A stretch of DNA of 64,000 nucleotides. It comes from Rhododendron vialii. Its lineage: Eukaryota > Streptophyta > Magnoliopsida > Ericales > Ericaceae. Location of the stretch: positions 20,299,001 through 20,363,000 of the forward strand of contig NC_080567.1 of the NCBI RefSeq assembly GCF_030253575.1, in the 5' to 3' direction. The notes under the pieces are model-generated. The model did not search any database. It saw only the letters and a program-made list of their open reading frames with translations, and had not been told where the DNA came from. Positions 1 through 9,758 of the stretch are shown here, in pieces; the first letter of the stretch is position 1; each line of letters opens with the position of its first letter. The position numbers and the translations under genes were made by a program.

Positions 1-2
1 GG

Positions 3-1133
3 AATAAGTGGGTTCGAACCCGAACGCTTCTTAACACACTCCATCCGCGGTGGAACGAGCAATACACTTGGGAAGTTTACGACCCGTGTACGGTGATCAC
101 GATTGGTGTTTTCGACAATTGGCACATTAACGGGGGTAGAGAAGACGGGAGAGATCAGAGGATCGGGAAGGTGCGGGTTCGGCTATCGACTTTGGAGATT
201 GATCGGATTTATACCCATTTTTATCCGTTGTTGGTCCTTACACCGTCGGGTTTGAAGAAACACGGGGAGCTTCACTTGGCGCTTCGGTTCACTTGCACGG
301 CTTGGGTTAACATGGTGGCGCAATACAGCAAGCCGTTGCTTCCGAAAATGCATTATGTCCAGCCGATACCTATTAGGCACATCGACTGGCTTCGTCACCA
401 GGCAATGCAGATAGTGGCGGCTAGGCTGGCTAGGGCCGAGCCGCCACTCAGACGAGAGATCGTCGAGTACATGCTCGACGTGGATATCCACATGTGGAGC
501 CTCAGGCGGAGCAAGGCCACTTTCCAACGCATAATGTCCCTCCTGTCCGGGCTCTTTGCCGTTTGTCGATGGTTCAATGATGTCTGCATGTGGAGAAACC
601 CGATCACCACGTGCCTTGTTCACGTCCTGTTTTTGATCCTGGTCTGCTACCCGGAACTGATCCTGCCCACCATTTTCCTCTACCTGTTTGTGATCGGGTT
701 GTGGAACTACCGGTTCAGGCCGAGGACCCCGCCTCACATGGATGCAAGGATGTCACAAGCAGAGAATGCTCACCCCGATGAGCTCGACGAGGAGTTTGAT
801 ACCTTCCCCACATCTCGGCAACCAGATTTGGTGAGGATGAGATACGATCGGTTGAGGAGCGTGTCAGGGAGGATTCAGACGGTGGTCGGGGATCTGGCAA
901 CACAAGGGGAAAGAGCTCTGGCAATACTTAACTGGAGGGATCCGAGGGCAACGGCTATCGTCATCATCATCTCGTTGAGCTTGGCTGTGTTCCTATATGT
1001 GACTCCATTCCAGGTCGTTGCTGTGCTAATCGGGCTGTACTTGCTTCGACACCCGAGGTTCCGAAGCAAGATGCCTTCGGTACCTGTGAATTTCTTCAAG
1101 AGATTGCCAGCCAAATCAGATATGCTTCTATGA
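3..1133 (+). CDS. MCTP family protein (multiple C2 domains and transmembrane region), 3' part
   Basis: The reading frame is open from the left edge (first full codon at 3), so the N-terminal part lies outside the window; 376 residues are visible, ending in TGA at 1131-1133. The first ~95 residues are the end of a C2 domain (motifs WNEQYTWEVYDPCTV and GVFDNWHING). They are followed by the plant C-terminal region that Pfam calls PRT_C, with two hydrophobic hairpins at about residues 202-235 and 316-348, and the family ending FFKRLP plus a short tail. MCTPs are ER proteins that tether ER to plasma membrane, notably at plasmodesmata, and some move florigen; which paralogue this is cannot be told from the C-terminus. 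No intron interrupts the visible part, as is usual for the family. An ATG-less start at 93 is an artefact: coding continues upstream of it. Confidence 0.95.
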   Translation, partial: NKWVRTRTLLNTLHPRWNEQYTWEVYDPCTVITIGVFDNWHINGGREDGRDQRIGKVRVRLSTLEIDRIYTHFYPLLVLTPSGLKKHGELHLALRFTCTAWVNMVAQYSKPLLPKMHYVQPIPIRHIDWLRHQAMQIVAARLARAEPPLRREIVEYMLDVDIHMWSLRRSKATFQRIMSLLSGLFAVCRWFNDVCMWRNPITTCLVHVLFLILVCYPELILPTIFLYLFVIGLWNYRFRPRTPPHMDARMSQAENAHPDELDEEFDTFPTSRQPDLVRMRYDRLRSVSGRIQTVVGDLATQGERALAILNWRDPRATAIVIIISLSLAVFLYVTPFQVVAVLIGLYLLRHPRFRSKMPSVPVNFFKRLPAKSDMLL

Positions 1134-3788
1134 CATGGAAATTAGTATCAACCCTTTATAGATAAGTATATTATTTTTGTGTAAATCAGAGAGATGGGTT
1201 TCAAGCAAATAAGACCAGTAAGATTATAGCAGCCTATGGAACATAAGGGAAAGCATTAAGAATGTGCATTTTTTTTTTTCCCCAAATAAGCCCTCAACAT
1301 CCTGTGTATTGTTCAATTATATGCATTGTAGAGACCACTCCTTTTGACTGTTCATTCCAAATTTTCTGAAATGATTCATGAGATGAGAGTTTCCTCGGTG
1401 GTTCAATCGTCGTAAATCAGTGACAGAAAACACCAGCCAGCTGTAGTTGCTTGAATCAATTCTGTGAACAAAAGGATTTGGATTTGCAAACTATCAAATT
1501 GAAAAGAGAATAGATGCTGGGACATCAAAAAGGGCAAAAAATATTTGGGCCACCCTCGCCACGAGTGAAAGCTTGTGCGAAATACTAGCTGTCCAAGGGG
1601 GTTCCTGTTTGCGGTGTGATCAGTGGCATAGGTTCTGGATTGCCAAAAGAAAAAACCAACAAGGTTCGTTTTCATTATTCAAACTAGTCCATCAATTAGT
1701 AGCAAACAGGTTCTAATTTCTGAACTAGGCAGAAACTGATGTGTTTGGTTCAGAGTTCAGAATTCGTTTTCTCAGTTGGTTGGTAGATATGAAAAGTATA
1801 TTCCAAGAAGAAGTTCCTTTCAACGAAATAGAACTCGTTTTAATGAAAGACGAAAATGATGTTTTTCATAGTTGGTGAGAAGACACCCAGTTATAGGGAA
1901 GTAGGATCACACCGCATTCAGTAATGCATCAAAATCTGCACAACTTGTCCCTTCGGGGACATCTGATAAAATTGGAACGATACAATGAAAAACTTGCACA
2001 AGTTCTCACTATGGTACTATTGCCAATCACCTTGAACAAATTTAGGTGAAAAAAGAACACATTTAGATCAGAAGAAAGCTATGAAGTGCAGTAACATATA
2101 AAAGCACACGAAAAATTGGATTCATTGGTGAACAACATGATGGTTGGTAGATGGGGCCCTCATTGTTGCAAATATTTCTGGAATGGAGCAAGTTACAGTT
2201 AATTTGTTAGTCATTGTTACGTGCTTTATAATTTCTTCCCAGTTCTGGAATTGAAACAAGGATATGTGGGAAGTTAAGGAAAATGATTTTTGCTCCCCGC
2301 TTGGTGAAGGATGGCGGCAAAAATAGTAAGGCACCTAAACTATGCGGAATTCGATCTTTTATCGGATGGTTGGGTTGCATATGAAGGTTAGAGCGAAACA
2401 TATGAAATACTGTAGTAAATATCGTAGGGCAGATGTACTACGGGTTGCAAACCGCATGGTACAAGACTTGGTTTAGGAAGATATGGTTTAGTAGAGCGGG
2501 TCGTCTTTAATATCAAGCCATTGAAGCAACGCATCGGGCTATATAATCGAACACTGAGTTACTTACGTTTTATCATAGTACTTGTCACAATTCACGAGCA
2601 TAATCTTTGAACACTGAGTTGATAGCACGTGAATCCCACACAGATATATTGGCTGCTTCAAACAGAGAACCAACTCCATCCCCTCTGTAGACTTTGTACT
2701 ATATCCGCACTTCATACAGTGGAAGATACTTAGACCTACCTTAACACTACTACAATGTGTTCGGAAGATTTTCCCGCAACTTCTGCTGATTCTGGCTTGA
2801 AAATAGGGGCTCTGGCAAGATCTACTATATGAATCACATTTGAGGAAACTGCACAAGCATGAAAAAACATTTGAGACAATCTGTTTAAGCACAATGTCGT
2901 TTTAAGCATGATTCTGTGGAAGAAATGTAAGAAAAGGAGGTAATCTCAATATTGGAGCCAATTTAAACCTCTCAAACTAAGGACGTCGAAACACATGAAA
3001 CAATTCCAGATGCTTGTGATGTAAGAAGAAATTACTATGCTTTGAGCTAGACCACCTGATGATTTCATCACCGAACCAGCGAACCGTAATGCTTAGTAAG
3101 AAACTCAGAGACAGGTGAGCTCACAAATAGCCTACAATAGCAATTTATAACATTCTGGTTCCATTTGACATGCCATCAAAATTGATGAAAACAGTGGGGA
3201 AGAAACAATGACGGATAAAGATAGCTACCAGACTGTTTGACATCCATTTTACGGTCTAGAGTTGCTTCTCTTCCTAATATACCTCTAGGGTCTCCTTCCA
3301 AAGATAAAGAGGTGCAAGAGAAGTGGTGGAGTGGTTTCACAAAATTAGTAGGTGGGAGTGGAATGGATATTGGCAATTCACTTCAAAGAGGGGAGGTTAA
3401 ACAAAGTCCGATGTGCAACCTATTGGGGAAAGAGGGCTGGGGTCAAGCGATTAAGCTTATTAAATAAAGTTCTCCATCTCTGAAATTTTAACCCAATCAA
3501 AAATTGTTCTGGGGAATGCCTTTGTAGACTTTCCGACGGGGTGCGTGGTCATTGGTCAATTGGCATTGAACATCTTGTGAGGGGTTGATGTTGCACAGGG
3601 GAGAGCCTCTGGAAGGGTGGGCATCAAGGAGGCCTTGAATGAGTTTTGAAGGTGGCTTGCTTTAAGGTCAGCAAGGGGAAAGATATGTTCTCTCTATGCT
3701 TTGAAAGGAATGGTCCTTCCTACCTTGTTTTGTTGATTTAGACAAGGCCTTCCCATTTTGTTAGGTTCCTCTATTGATGTTATGGATT
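1134..3788. other. 3' UTR of the MCTP gene, then spacer without a recognisable gene
   Basis: The first few hundred bases are AT-rich and should hold the MCTP 3' UTR (TTTTTTTTTTCCCC tract near 1268). The rest has only short chance frames with no family motif. Parts of 3230-3780 may be decayed LINE sequence continuous with the scrap at 3789-4160, but no frame there can be recognised. Confidence 0.5.
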
Positions 3789-4160
3789 TCATCCACGTTT
3801 AAGCATGGTGCATAGTGGAAAGACGCCAACCACATAAATATTATCAAAGTGATGAAACACAAAAATCATCCATAAGCCAAAAGCTAAAAATCTCAGAAAA
3901 GTCTGTGTACCCCTCTGTACATCCTCGAGTCCTTTTATTCCTTCATCTCTACAAGCACCACATTGTCCAAAGGGGTGACATTCTCCAACAATTTTGGTAG
4001 CATGCATAAGACCAAGAAATAAACTGTATTTTTGAAGCCAACATAACCCAACTTTCGCTGAAAATAAGAAGAAAAAAGAACTCAATTCCGCTTCGCAATC
4101 AAGCAAGACATGGTCCATTGACTCATCCCCTTCCTTCCAAATGCAGCACCAATTAGGCAA
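3789..4160 (-). pseudogene. LINE reverse-transcriptase C-terminal zinc-binding (zf-RVT) remnant
   Basis: The minus strand encodes 123 residues beginning MPNWCCIWKEGDESMDHVLL and ending with a block containing EDVQRGTQTFLRFL. The CC..C/DH..C arrangement followed by a 'fedv' stretch is the layout of the zf-RVT domain found at the end of plant L1-type LINE ORF2 and of host copies derived from it. No reverse-transcriptase palm motif is readable upstream on this strand, so this is a truncated, dead copy. Confidence 0.6.
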
Positions 4161-4439
4161 AAGAACCGCCTTCCTTCCAAATTATCAATGGCAAGAATGG
4201 AATCTTATGCGCCATCCTACTTTGCTAGGGACACCAGTCTTATAGTTTTCATTTTCAAAATAACTCGAAATACATATGCACAAAAAACAAGCAACACAAA
4301 AGAAGAGAGATTGAAAACTAGAAAACAAAAAAACTACAAGCACAAGATCAACAGGAAAGACAAAAAATAATTAGTTAAAGTTCTTCACACTTACCATTTT
4401 TCGCCCATTTGACACTCGTCTCTCCGGGCATATGCTTAC
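4161..4439. other. AT-rich flank of the Athila element
   Basis: No gene or repeat recognised. The five bases before the LTR (CTTAC, 4435-4439) do not match the five bases after the other LTR, so no target-site duplication is seen here. Confidence 0.5.
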
Positions 4440-5312
4440 TGGCCACAACCTCACCTTCAAATATAAGGTTGAGAAAATCCCAAGCGTAGGGCTAGATCGT
4501 AGGTAGCATAATAAACCGGTAAAGACCGGGATCGTACCACAGGGAATTCGGAAATAGCTTAATCGGATTGTAGGTATTGAATGGTGGATTTTGGCGTTTA
4601 AGACGGCCAACTTGGTTTTACTTTAAACGGTGAAAAACTAAGACAAAAGACTAGAAAAGAGCTTAATAAACTTAAAGAGGCAAGTGTAGGGATTGTCTAT
4701 CCCTTGACAAAGGTTGTTACCGGTTCTCAATTATAACTCAAGTGAGAGTCACGACCGCGCGCTCTCGCTCGGAGGATTTAGCTTTAACGACTATGTTTAT
4801 AGAAAGATGTGATTAAACTGAATTAAATCAACCTATTTTTGCTAATGTATCTAACACGTAGGAGGCCACGAGCCCTTAATATGTCGGTTGCCAAGACCAC
4901 TTGACTAAACGACATATCAAGGAGTTAACACTCCTCACTTAGACCAAAATGGCTAGGTTAGTTCTATTTCGAAAACCATGATTTTAAGCCCTAAGGTTTC
5001 GAGAACCAAATAACAACCTAAGTCATTGGGAAAAAGTACCCCGAGACTTAGCCAAACAACTACTCACACATAACTAAAGCACAAAAGAAAACATAAAAGC
5101 GAGACATTATTTTTAACCGAAGGAATTGAAACAAACTTGATATTATAAAGGATCTAGTCCATACGAACAACTTTAATAAACGAGAAAACAATAAACGATA
5201 AAGACTTACTTGAATTCTAAGGAAATTACACTTGAAAAAGCTTAAAGAGCTTTAATGGAGGAAAAACTAAAGTTAATAATGTGCTAGGTACCAAATGAGA
5301 GAGATGAAGCCC

Positions 5313-5323
5313 CTATTTATACA
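5313..5323 (-). promoter_or_regulatory. TATA box of the Athila LTR promoter
   Basis: GTATAAATAGG on the minus strand, about 110-285 bp downstream of the palindrome cluster in element orientation. The same box is kept in the other LTR near 18385-18395. Position inside the LTR fits a U3/R boundary. Confidence 0.7.
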
Positions 5324-5429
5324 AAATGGGTTTCTCTCTCATCAAATATCTAAAAAGCATACTAATAAAGGTAACTATTCCAAAAGTGGAAAGTCCAAAA
5401 AGCAACAAATATCTGGCCGAAGGCTCGTG

Positions 5430-5596
5430 GTATCGATAGGATTAAGAAAAGTATCGATACCACGCTGCTAAGTGAAAAAGGGCATTTTCCCCGTAGTGCT
5501 CCCGTATCGATACGGAATAAGGCCGTATCGATACAATATAACCTGCCTTCCCACCAAGCTAATGCGTATCGATACGGATTAAGGTTGTATCGATAC
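5430..5596 (-). promoter_or_regulatory. Three pairs of GTATCGATAC palindromes in LTR U3
   Basis: Palindromes begin at 5430, 5451, 5504, 5525, 5566 and 5587: three pairs, each with members 21 bp apart (start to start), separated by GGATTAAGG- or GGAATAAGG-like spacers. The 21-bp step is two turns of B-DNA. The cluster lies upstream of the LTR TATA box. The other LTR has the same cluster at about 18503-18682, with point changes and an extra copy. Confidence 0.75.
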
Positions 5597-5902
5597 GCGT
5601 TGCTTATCTCCAGGTCTTTAGGCCAACCTCTAAGGCTTGGCACCCGACGGCTCAACGGCTTGCCCGACGCTTCACGCCTTCGATCTTGGGCCATTCTGGC
5701 AGAAGTTCCACCGGGCGTGGATACTTGAACTCACAGGGGGGGTTGACTTGCAATCAAAATACGCCTTTTAAGGACGTTTTACTTGAAACACGAAGCAAAC
5801 TACCTTACGAGTAAAATCACATAAAAACGACGATAAAGAAATAAAACGCCACAAGCTAGGGAACTTTTAGCACTATGATCTTACAATCTTAGGTGCTAAT
5901 CA

Positions 5903-5912
5903 CGCCTCCCAA
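5903..5912 (-). other. Polypurine tract of the Athila element
   Basis: On the minus strand the ten bases before the 3' LTR read TTGGGAGGCG, a short purine-rich run ending directly at the LTR start, as expected for the plus-strand primer site. Confidence 0.7.
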
Positions 5913-6271
5913 CTTGAGCGTTGCTAGCCCCTAGCAACAAAATCATAACAAAAAGGAAAAAACAACAATCCTTCCGTAAAAGCTACTTAGTACCAACTCA
6001 TACGGCGGAAAATTGGCAAGCGTTCAAAACAAATACATTTTTTTCCAAAACAACCCGCAGCCAAAGATTGAGTGATCCACCAGACATTGAGCTAGTTATA
6101 ATCAAGTATCCAAAATGAGTGTCAACAGACAAAAGACGGATACGAAGTTATAACATAACTAATTGCATCCAAAGGAACCATATCCCACAAAAAGGTGCTC
6201 GAACTAGGCACGGGGAACAAAAATACCGTGCCTTTTAACTGGAGAGCACCATTAAACAAAACTTACGACTA
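5913..6271. other. Athila interior, non-coding stretch between PPT and nested LTR
   Basis: No long frame and no domain. In Athila elements the region 3' of the env-like frame is usually non-coding. Confidence 0.5.
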
Positions 6272-6276
6272 CACAA

Positions 6277-7448
6277 TGATAGGCGCGTAAATGTTCACAT
6301 TACCGCCCCCTAATTTATTCTCGCTAAGTCTATTTATATTATTACTTGGAGTTTAATGCTTGATTTTTGTATTGTAGGTGTTTCGAAGCTTAATACCGTA
6401 AAGTCACTTAAATTCATGGAATTGGATATTACAATACCCTTGGCCTTAATAAAGATGTGCACGTGGGAACCCATGACAAAAATATTACTGGCCTTGTTCC
6501 GTAGTGGGCCAGGCTTATAATTCCAAGAGTTAAAAAATAGGGCTTTGTGAAGAACTCGGCTACAACACCTTATAAAAGGGAGAAAAAACAGTCTCATGGA
6601 GATAGGTTTTTACGGGGGAAAAAGAACGGACGTGGCTGAGGAGATCCAGAGGAACAAGGCTGCCATTCTTTAGGTTCAAATATTGTTTAGTTTCTTTCGA
6701 GCTTCTCTTTTCTTCAAGTTTTTAGAGTTTTGTTCAATTACTCATCTTTCGGTAACTCGTATTATATTTTGTTCTTAATTAAAGTTATTCGTTTGAGTTT
6801 TTTTGGTATTAATCTTTTGTTTGTTTTCTCTTCTGAGCAATAGAAGCATGTTTCAATCTAGGATTTCTTTTGTTTATTGCTTAATAATGAGTGATTAGTC
6901 GTATAAGTAGGGTCGCGAGGTGATTAGCACACCGTGGCCAGTTCGGGCACTGCTCCTATTTTCAAATGATAAAAAAAGCGATTTGAAATTGAAAAATACT
7001 TCCCGTGGACGAACCCGGGCATTGTTAGAGCCCATGTGAATGGGGGAATGGGGGTCCAAAACCCATTCTTCGCTGCGCATGGGTATACAGCGACCCTAAG
7101 GTTTCGCATCTTGCGGGGTATCTTTTCAATCCAAAATTGAACGTTTTTAAGAACACCAAATGGAGCAGGTTGATCTGGACTGGTTACGAGTGCTACGAAC
7201 CCTACGACCAGACCTTCTTTTAATTATCTTAAAAGTTCAATTATTTTATAAGTTTAGTTAATCTCAATCAAAACGACAAAGGGTGGCTACCTAAGAGCCC
7301 ATTTAAATTATAACAACCCGAGTTTTTAGTCAGCACACATCACCGTCTTTGTGGATTCGACTCCGGTCTTACCGAGTATTGTGCCACATCGGTTTCAGCC
7401 CTACGCATGGGGCAACCCATTATTTTAGGTCTAGGAATCGGTCAAGCA
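6277..7448 (+). mobile_element. Solo LTR nested in the Athila interior (1172 bp, TSD CACAA)
   Basis: Starts TGATAGGCGC and ends GGTCAAGCA; flanked on both sides by the perfect 5-bp duplication CACAA (6272-6276 and 7449-7453). A TATA box (CTTATAAAAGGG) lies at 6570-6580 on the plus strand and a block resembling U5 of Athila/Tat-like LTRs (GTGGATTCGACTCCGG) near 7353. There is no internal coding sequence, so only one LTR remains. Orientation is opposite to the host element, so it belongs to a different insertion that later lost its interior by LTR-LTR recombination. Confidence 0.88.
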
Positions 7449-7453
7449 CACAA

Positions 7454-8101
7454 TTAAAAGTTCGATTGCCGAAAGAAACATGCCACATACCAAATATGCT
7501 AATCATCATGCGATAAATCAAAATGGAATCAAGGTATACTCTAGATCAACTAAGGGCTTCATAGCATATATTAACCTTGGTTTAATCAAAGAAAGGTTAG
7601 CAAAATGGGGTGGCGGCCATATACTAGCTAGGTTCAACTACCCTTGGCCGCCACCAACTTCCAACTACCAAGACATAGGCCATATGCCGGCCTCAACAAA
7701 AACTTGCTAAACTATTAAGTTAGAGTTCAACTAAACTAAACTGAAAACAATGAAATAAAAGGATAAGAGGATGGGCTGTCAACCACCATGCACCCCGACC
7801 AAGTATAGGGATTTCCAACTACTCCACCGACCCTACTCATCATCCGCAAACTCTGGCTCTCCCCCGGCAAAATCATCACTGTCCTCATTCGGCTCCATTG
7901 GCGGTGGCTCATACGGTTCACTGGCTTACCCCACTCCTCGACTCACAACCCAGTCCAACTTGTGATCTATCCTCCGTTGCCTCCTCACGTTGTCTCGGGT
8001 TTCCTTCTTGATTTTCTTCGTGCAACCTATAATGGCCACCCCTTGGCAAAACAGTAACTTGTTCCAAGAAGCTGCTCGGGCACCCTTTGGTGGCAAAGTA
8101 G
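7454..8101 (-). pseudogene. Degenerate 3' part of the Athila env-like region
   Basis: Continues the minus-strand env-like region with short interrupted frames. One (7736-7921) is rich in Met, Arg and Ser and belongs to no recognised domain. The tail of this gene class is poorly conserved, so boundaries are uncertain. Confidence 0.4.
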
Positions 8102-9030
8102 TCAAGTATGCCCCGCGTGGAGCAGCAGCAGTGGCTGGTCGAGATTGAGAAATGCTCCTAGTGAGAATGGAGCTATTGATATCACCGGATTGAGTTTCTC
8201 ATGTTCCACAAACTTCAATGCCAGGACTTTCTGAGCAAAGCAAATGGCGGTCACCAAGCATGGGAAAGGCATCCTTGAATTGGTTGGTGCTTTTGCCTTG
8301 AAATCGATCATTTCTTGAAAAATGTACTTCGCCCAATCACACACCACATTCGGATTCATGAAAGCATGTATCAACCCCCCCTCGTGGATATCCAACTTGT
8401 TCTTAGTCCCTTTAGAATTGAAATTATGGTGCACTAGTTGATTAACAAGACGGTAGACACCTTTGAATCTCCCAGGCACATGAGGGAGACTCGCCTCTTT
8501 AGGGTTTTTGTACAAATCCTGGATAATGGTTTCTTCTGCTACATACTCCTCATTAGCAGGCGGTTGGCGGTAGTTCAAAACACGCGCAATAAACCCCGCA
8601 GTAACTTCTATAGAAATCTTCCCAATTTTTGAAGTAATCTTAGCATCATCCTTCCCTTCGTCCTCCTAGGACGGAATTTTCACATTCTTATAAAATTCTA
8701 TCACAAGCTCTTATTATAATCGGGATTGGGAGCAAGATAATAGGACAAACCTTGTTCACGGATGCGGCGAACAAAAGGATTCTCAATGCCGAGATTGTTG
8801 ACGTCCACATGTCGCTCATTCTTGAACCCCTTAGTTTGGAGACCCTCTTCCCACTTCTTTTGACTAGTCGCTTGCACCTCAGCGGCCGTCCTCCGTTTAG
8901 CACGTCCCTTTTCCGGATTCACAATCATTTCCTCCTCCTCCACTTCCCAGACTATTTCGTCTGCTTGCCCGGAGGAGGAAGCTACAGCCTTACCCTTGCC
9001 TTTACTTGCCACAGTTTTTGTTCTCACCAT
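8102..9030 (-). pseudogene. Env-like / putative plant transposon protein of the Athila element, broken
   Basis: Two minus-strand frames belong together. 9030-8701 starts MVRTKTVASKGKGKAVASS, followed by acidic and basic stretches. 8578-8102 contains GRFKGVYRLVNQLVHHNF and FMNPNVVCDWAKYIFQEM. This basic N-terminus followed by a helix-rich globular domain is the layout of the 'putative plant transposon protein' found between integrase and 3' LTR in Athila-like elements. A frameshift at about 8700 and a stop codon near 8665 break it. The name env-like is positional; no signal peptide or fusion peptide is visible, and its role is not established. Confidence 0.7.
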
Positions 9031-9401
9031 TGCAATAAAAACCTACCAAACAGAGCAACACCCCAAACCTTGAAACAAAATACTATAGAAAACAACCCAG
9101 AATGTAGCCAGGAACACAAAAGTTTCAACAAAAACAGGCAACTAGTCAAAATCCACAGAACTCCGAGTTGTATAGCACAAATTCAGCCTCTAAAATTCAG
9201 CTCAATAACAGTAACAATGCAGTGCAGTTCCAGTCCCCAATCCAATCAACATTTCAAAAATCTAGGTTAGGTTTCATGGGTGATTTCGGATTTGGGGGTT
9301 TTGGTACTAAGAAAAAAGGTTTTAAAACTATAGTGCTCAGAAATATATGGTGAGTAAAGAAGGGTTTAAACCATTGCAAAGAAAAGATGGCAAATTTTGT
9401 G

Positions 9402-9758
9402 TATATATATAGAGAGCGTGTGGATTTACCTTGTAGAGTTAGGATTGGGCTCGAAAACCTTGATATCCTTTGGAATTCCTTGAAAGCTTGAAGGTTTGAT
9501 GGAAGATTATGGAGTTTTGATGGAGATTTGGTGGAGAAAATGGTGGTTTGGGGTTAGGGTTTCGTTGGAAGGTGAAGGTTATAGAGGACAAGAGAGAGAA
9601 AAGGGGTTTAGAAGATGAAAAGGTCAGGCTAGAGTTAACGGCAGATTTCAATTTTAACCCACGCGTATCGATACGGCCCTTAATCCGTATCGATACAACA
9701 TAAACTGGCTCCCCATGAAACCAATACGTATCGATACAGATTAAGGCTGTATCAATAC
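9402..9758 (-). promoter_or_regulatory. Possible internal promoter: palindrome pairs plus TATA upstream of the env-like frame
   Basis: Four GTATCGATAC-type palindromes start at 9664, 9687, 9728 and 9749 (the last reads GTATCAATAC). They form two pairs with 23- and 21-bp steps, the same arrangement as in the LTR U3. On the minus strand a TATA-like run (CTATATATATAC, 9402-9412) follows ~250 bp downstream, and the env-like start codon (9030) lies another ~370 bp on. This mirrors the LTR order of palindromes then TATA box. Confidence 0.5.

Larger units (their letters stand above)
4440..5902 (-). repeat. Athila 3' LTR (1463 bp)
   Basis: Direct match, end to end, with 17514-18988. In element orientation it starts TGATTAGCACC and ends GTTGTGGCCA. 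About five differences, mostly transitions, are seen in the first hundred aligned bases against the other LTR, indicating an insertion that is neither brand new nor ancient. It contains a TATA box (5313-5323) and three pairs of GTATCGATAC palindromes (5430-5596). The end near 4440 carries a block (CCCTGTGGTACGATCCCGG) typical of the U5 of Athila-like LTRs. Confidence 0.95.

Noticed and set aside
1..30. GGGTTCGAACCCGAAC resembling a tRNA B box
   Set aside because: It lies within the MCTP coding frame, and no acceptor stem or anticodon arm can be drawn around it. No tRNA gene was found elsewhere.
93..95. GTG at 93 as start of the first gene
   Set aside because: The frame is open to the left edge and encodes conserved C2-domain residues upstream, so the gene is cut by the window and does not start here.
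183..1114. Several minus-strand frames overlapping the MCTP gene
   Set aside because: They are antisense shadows of the coding frame with Pro/Arg-rich, motif-free translations.
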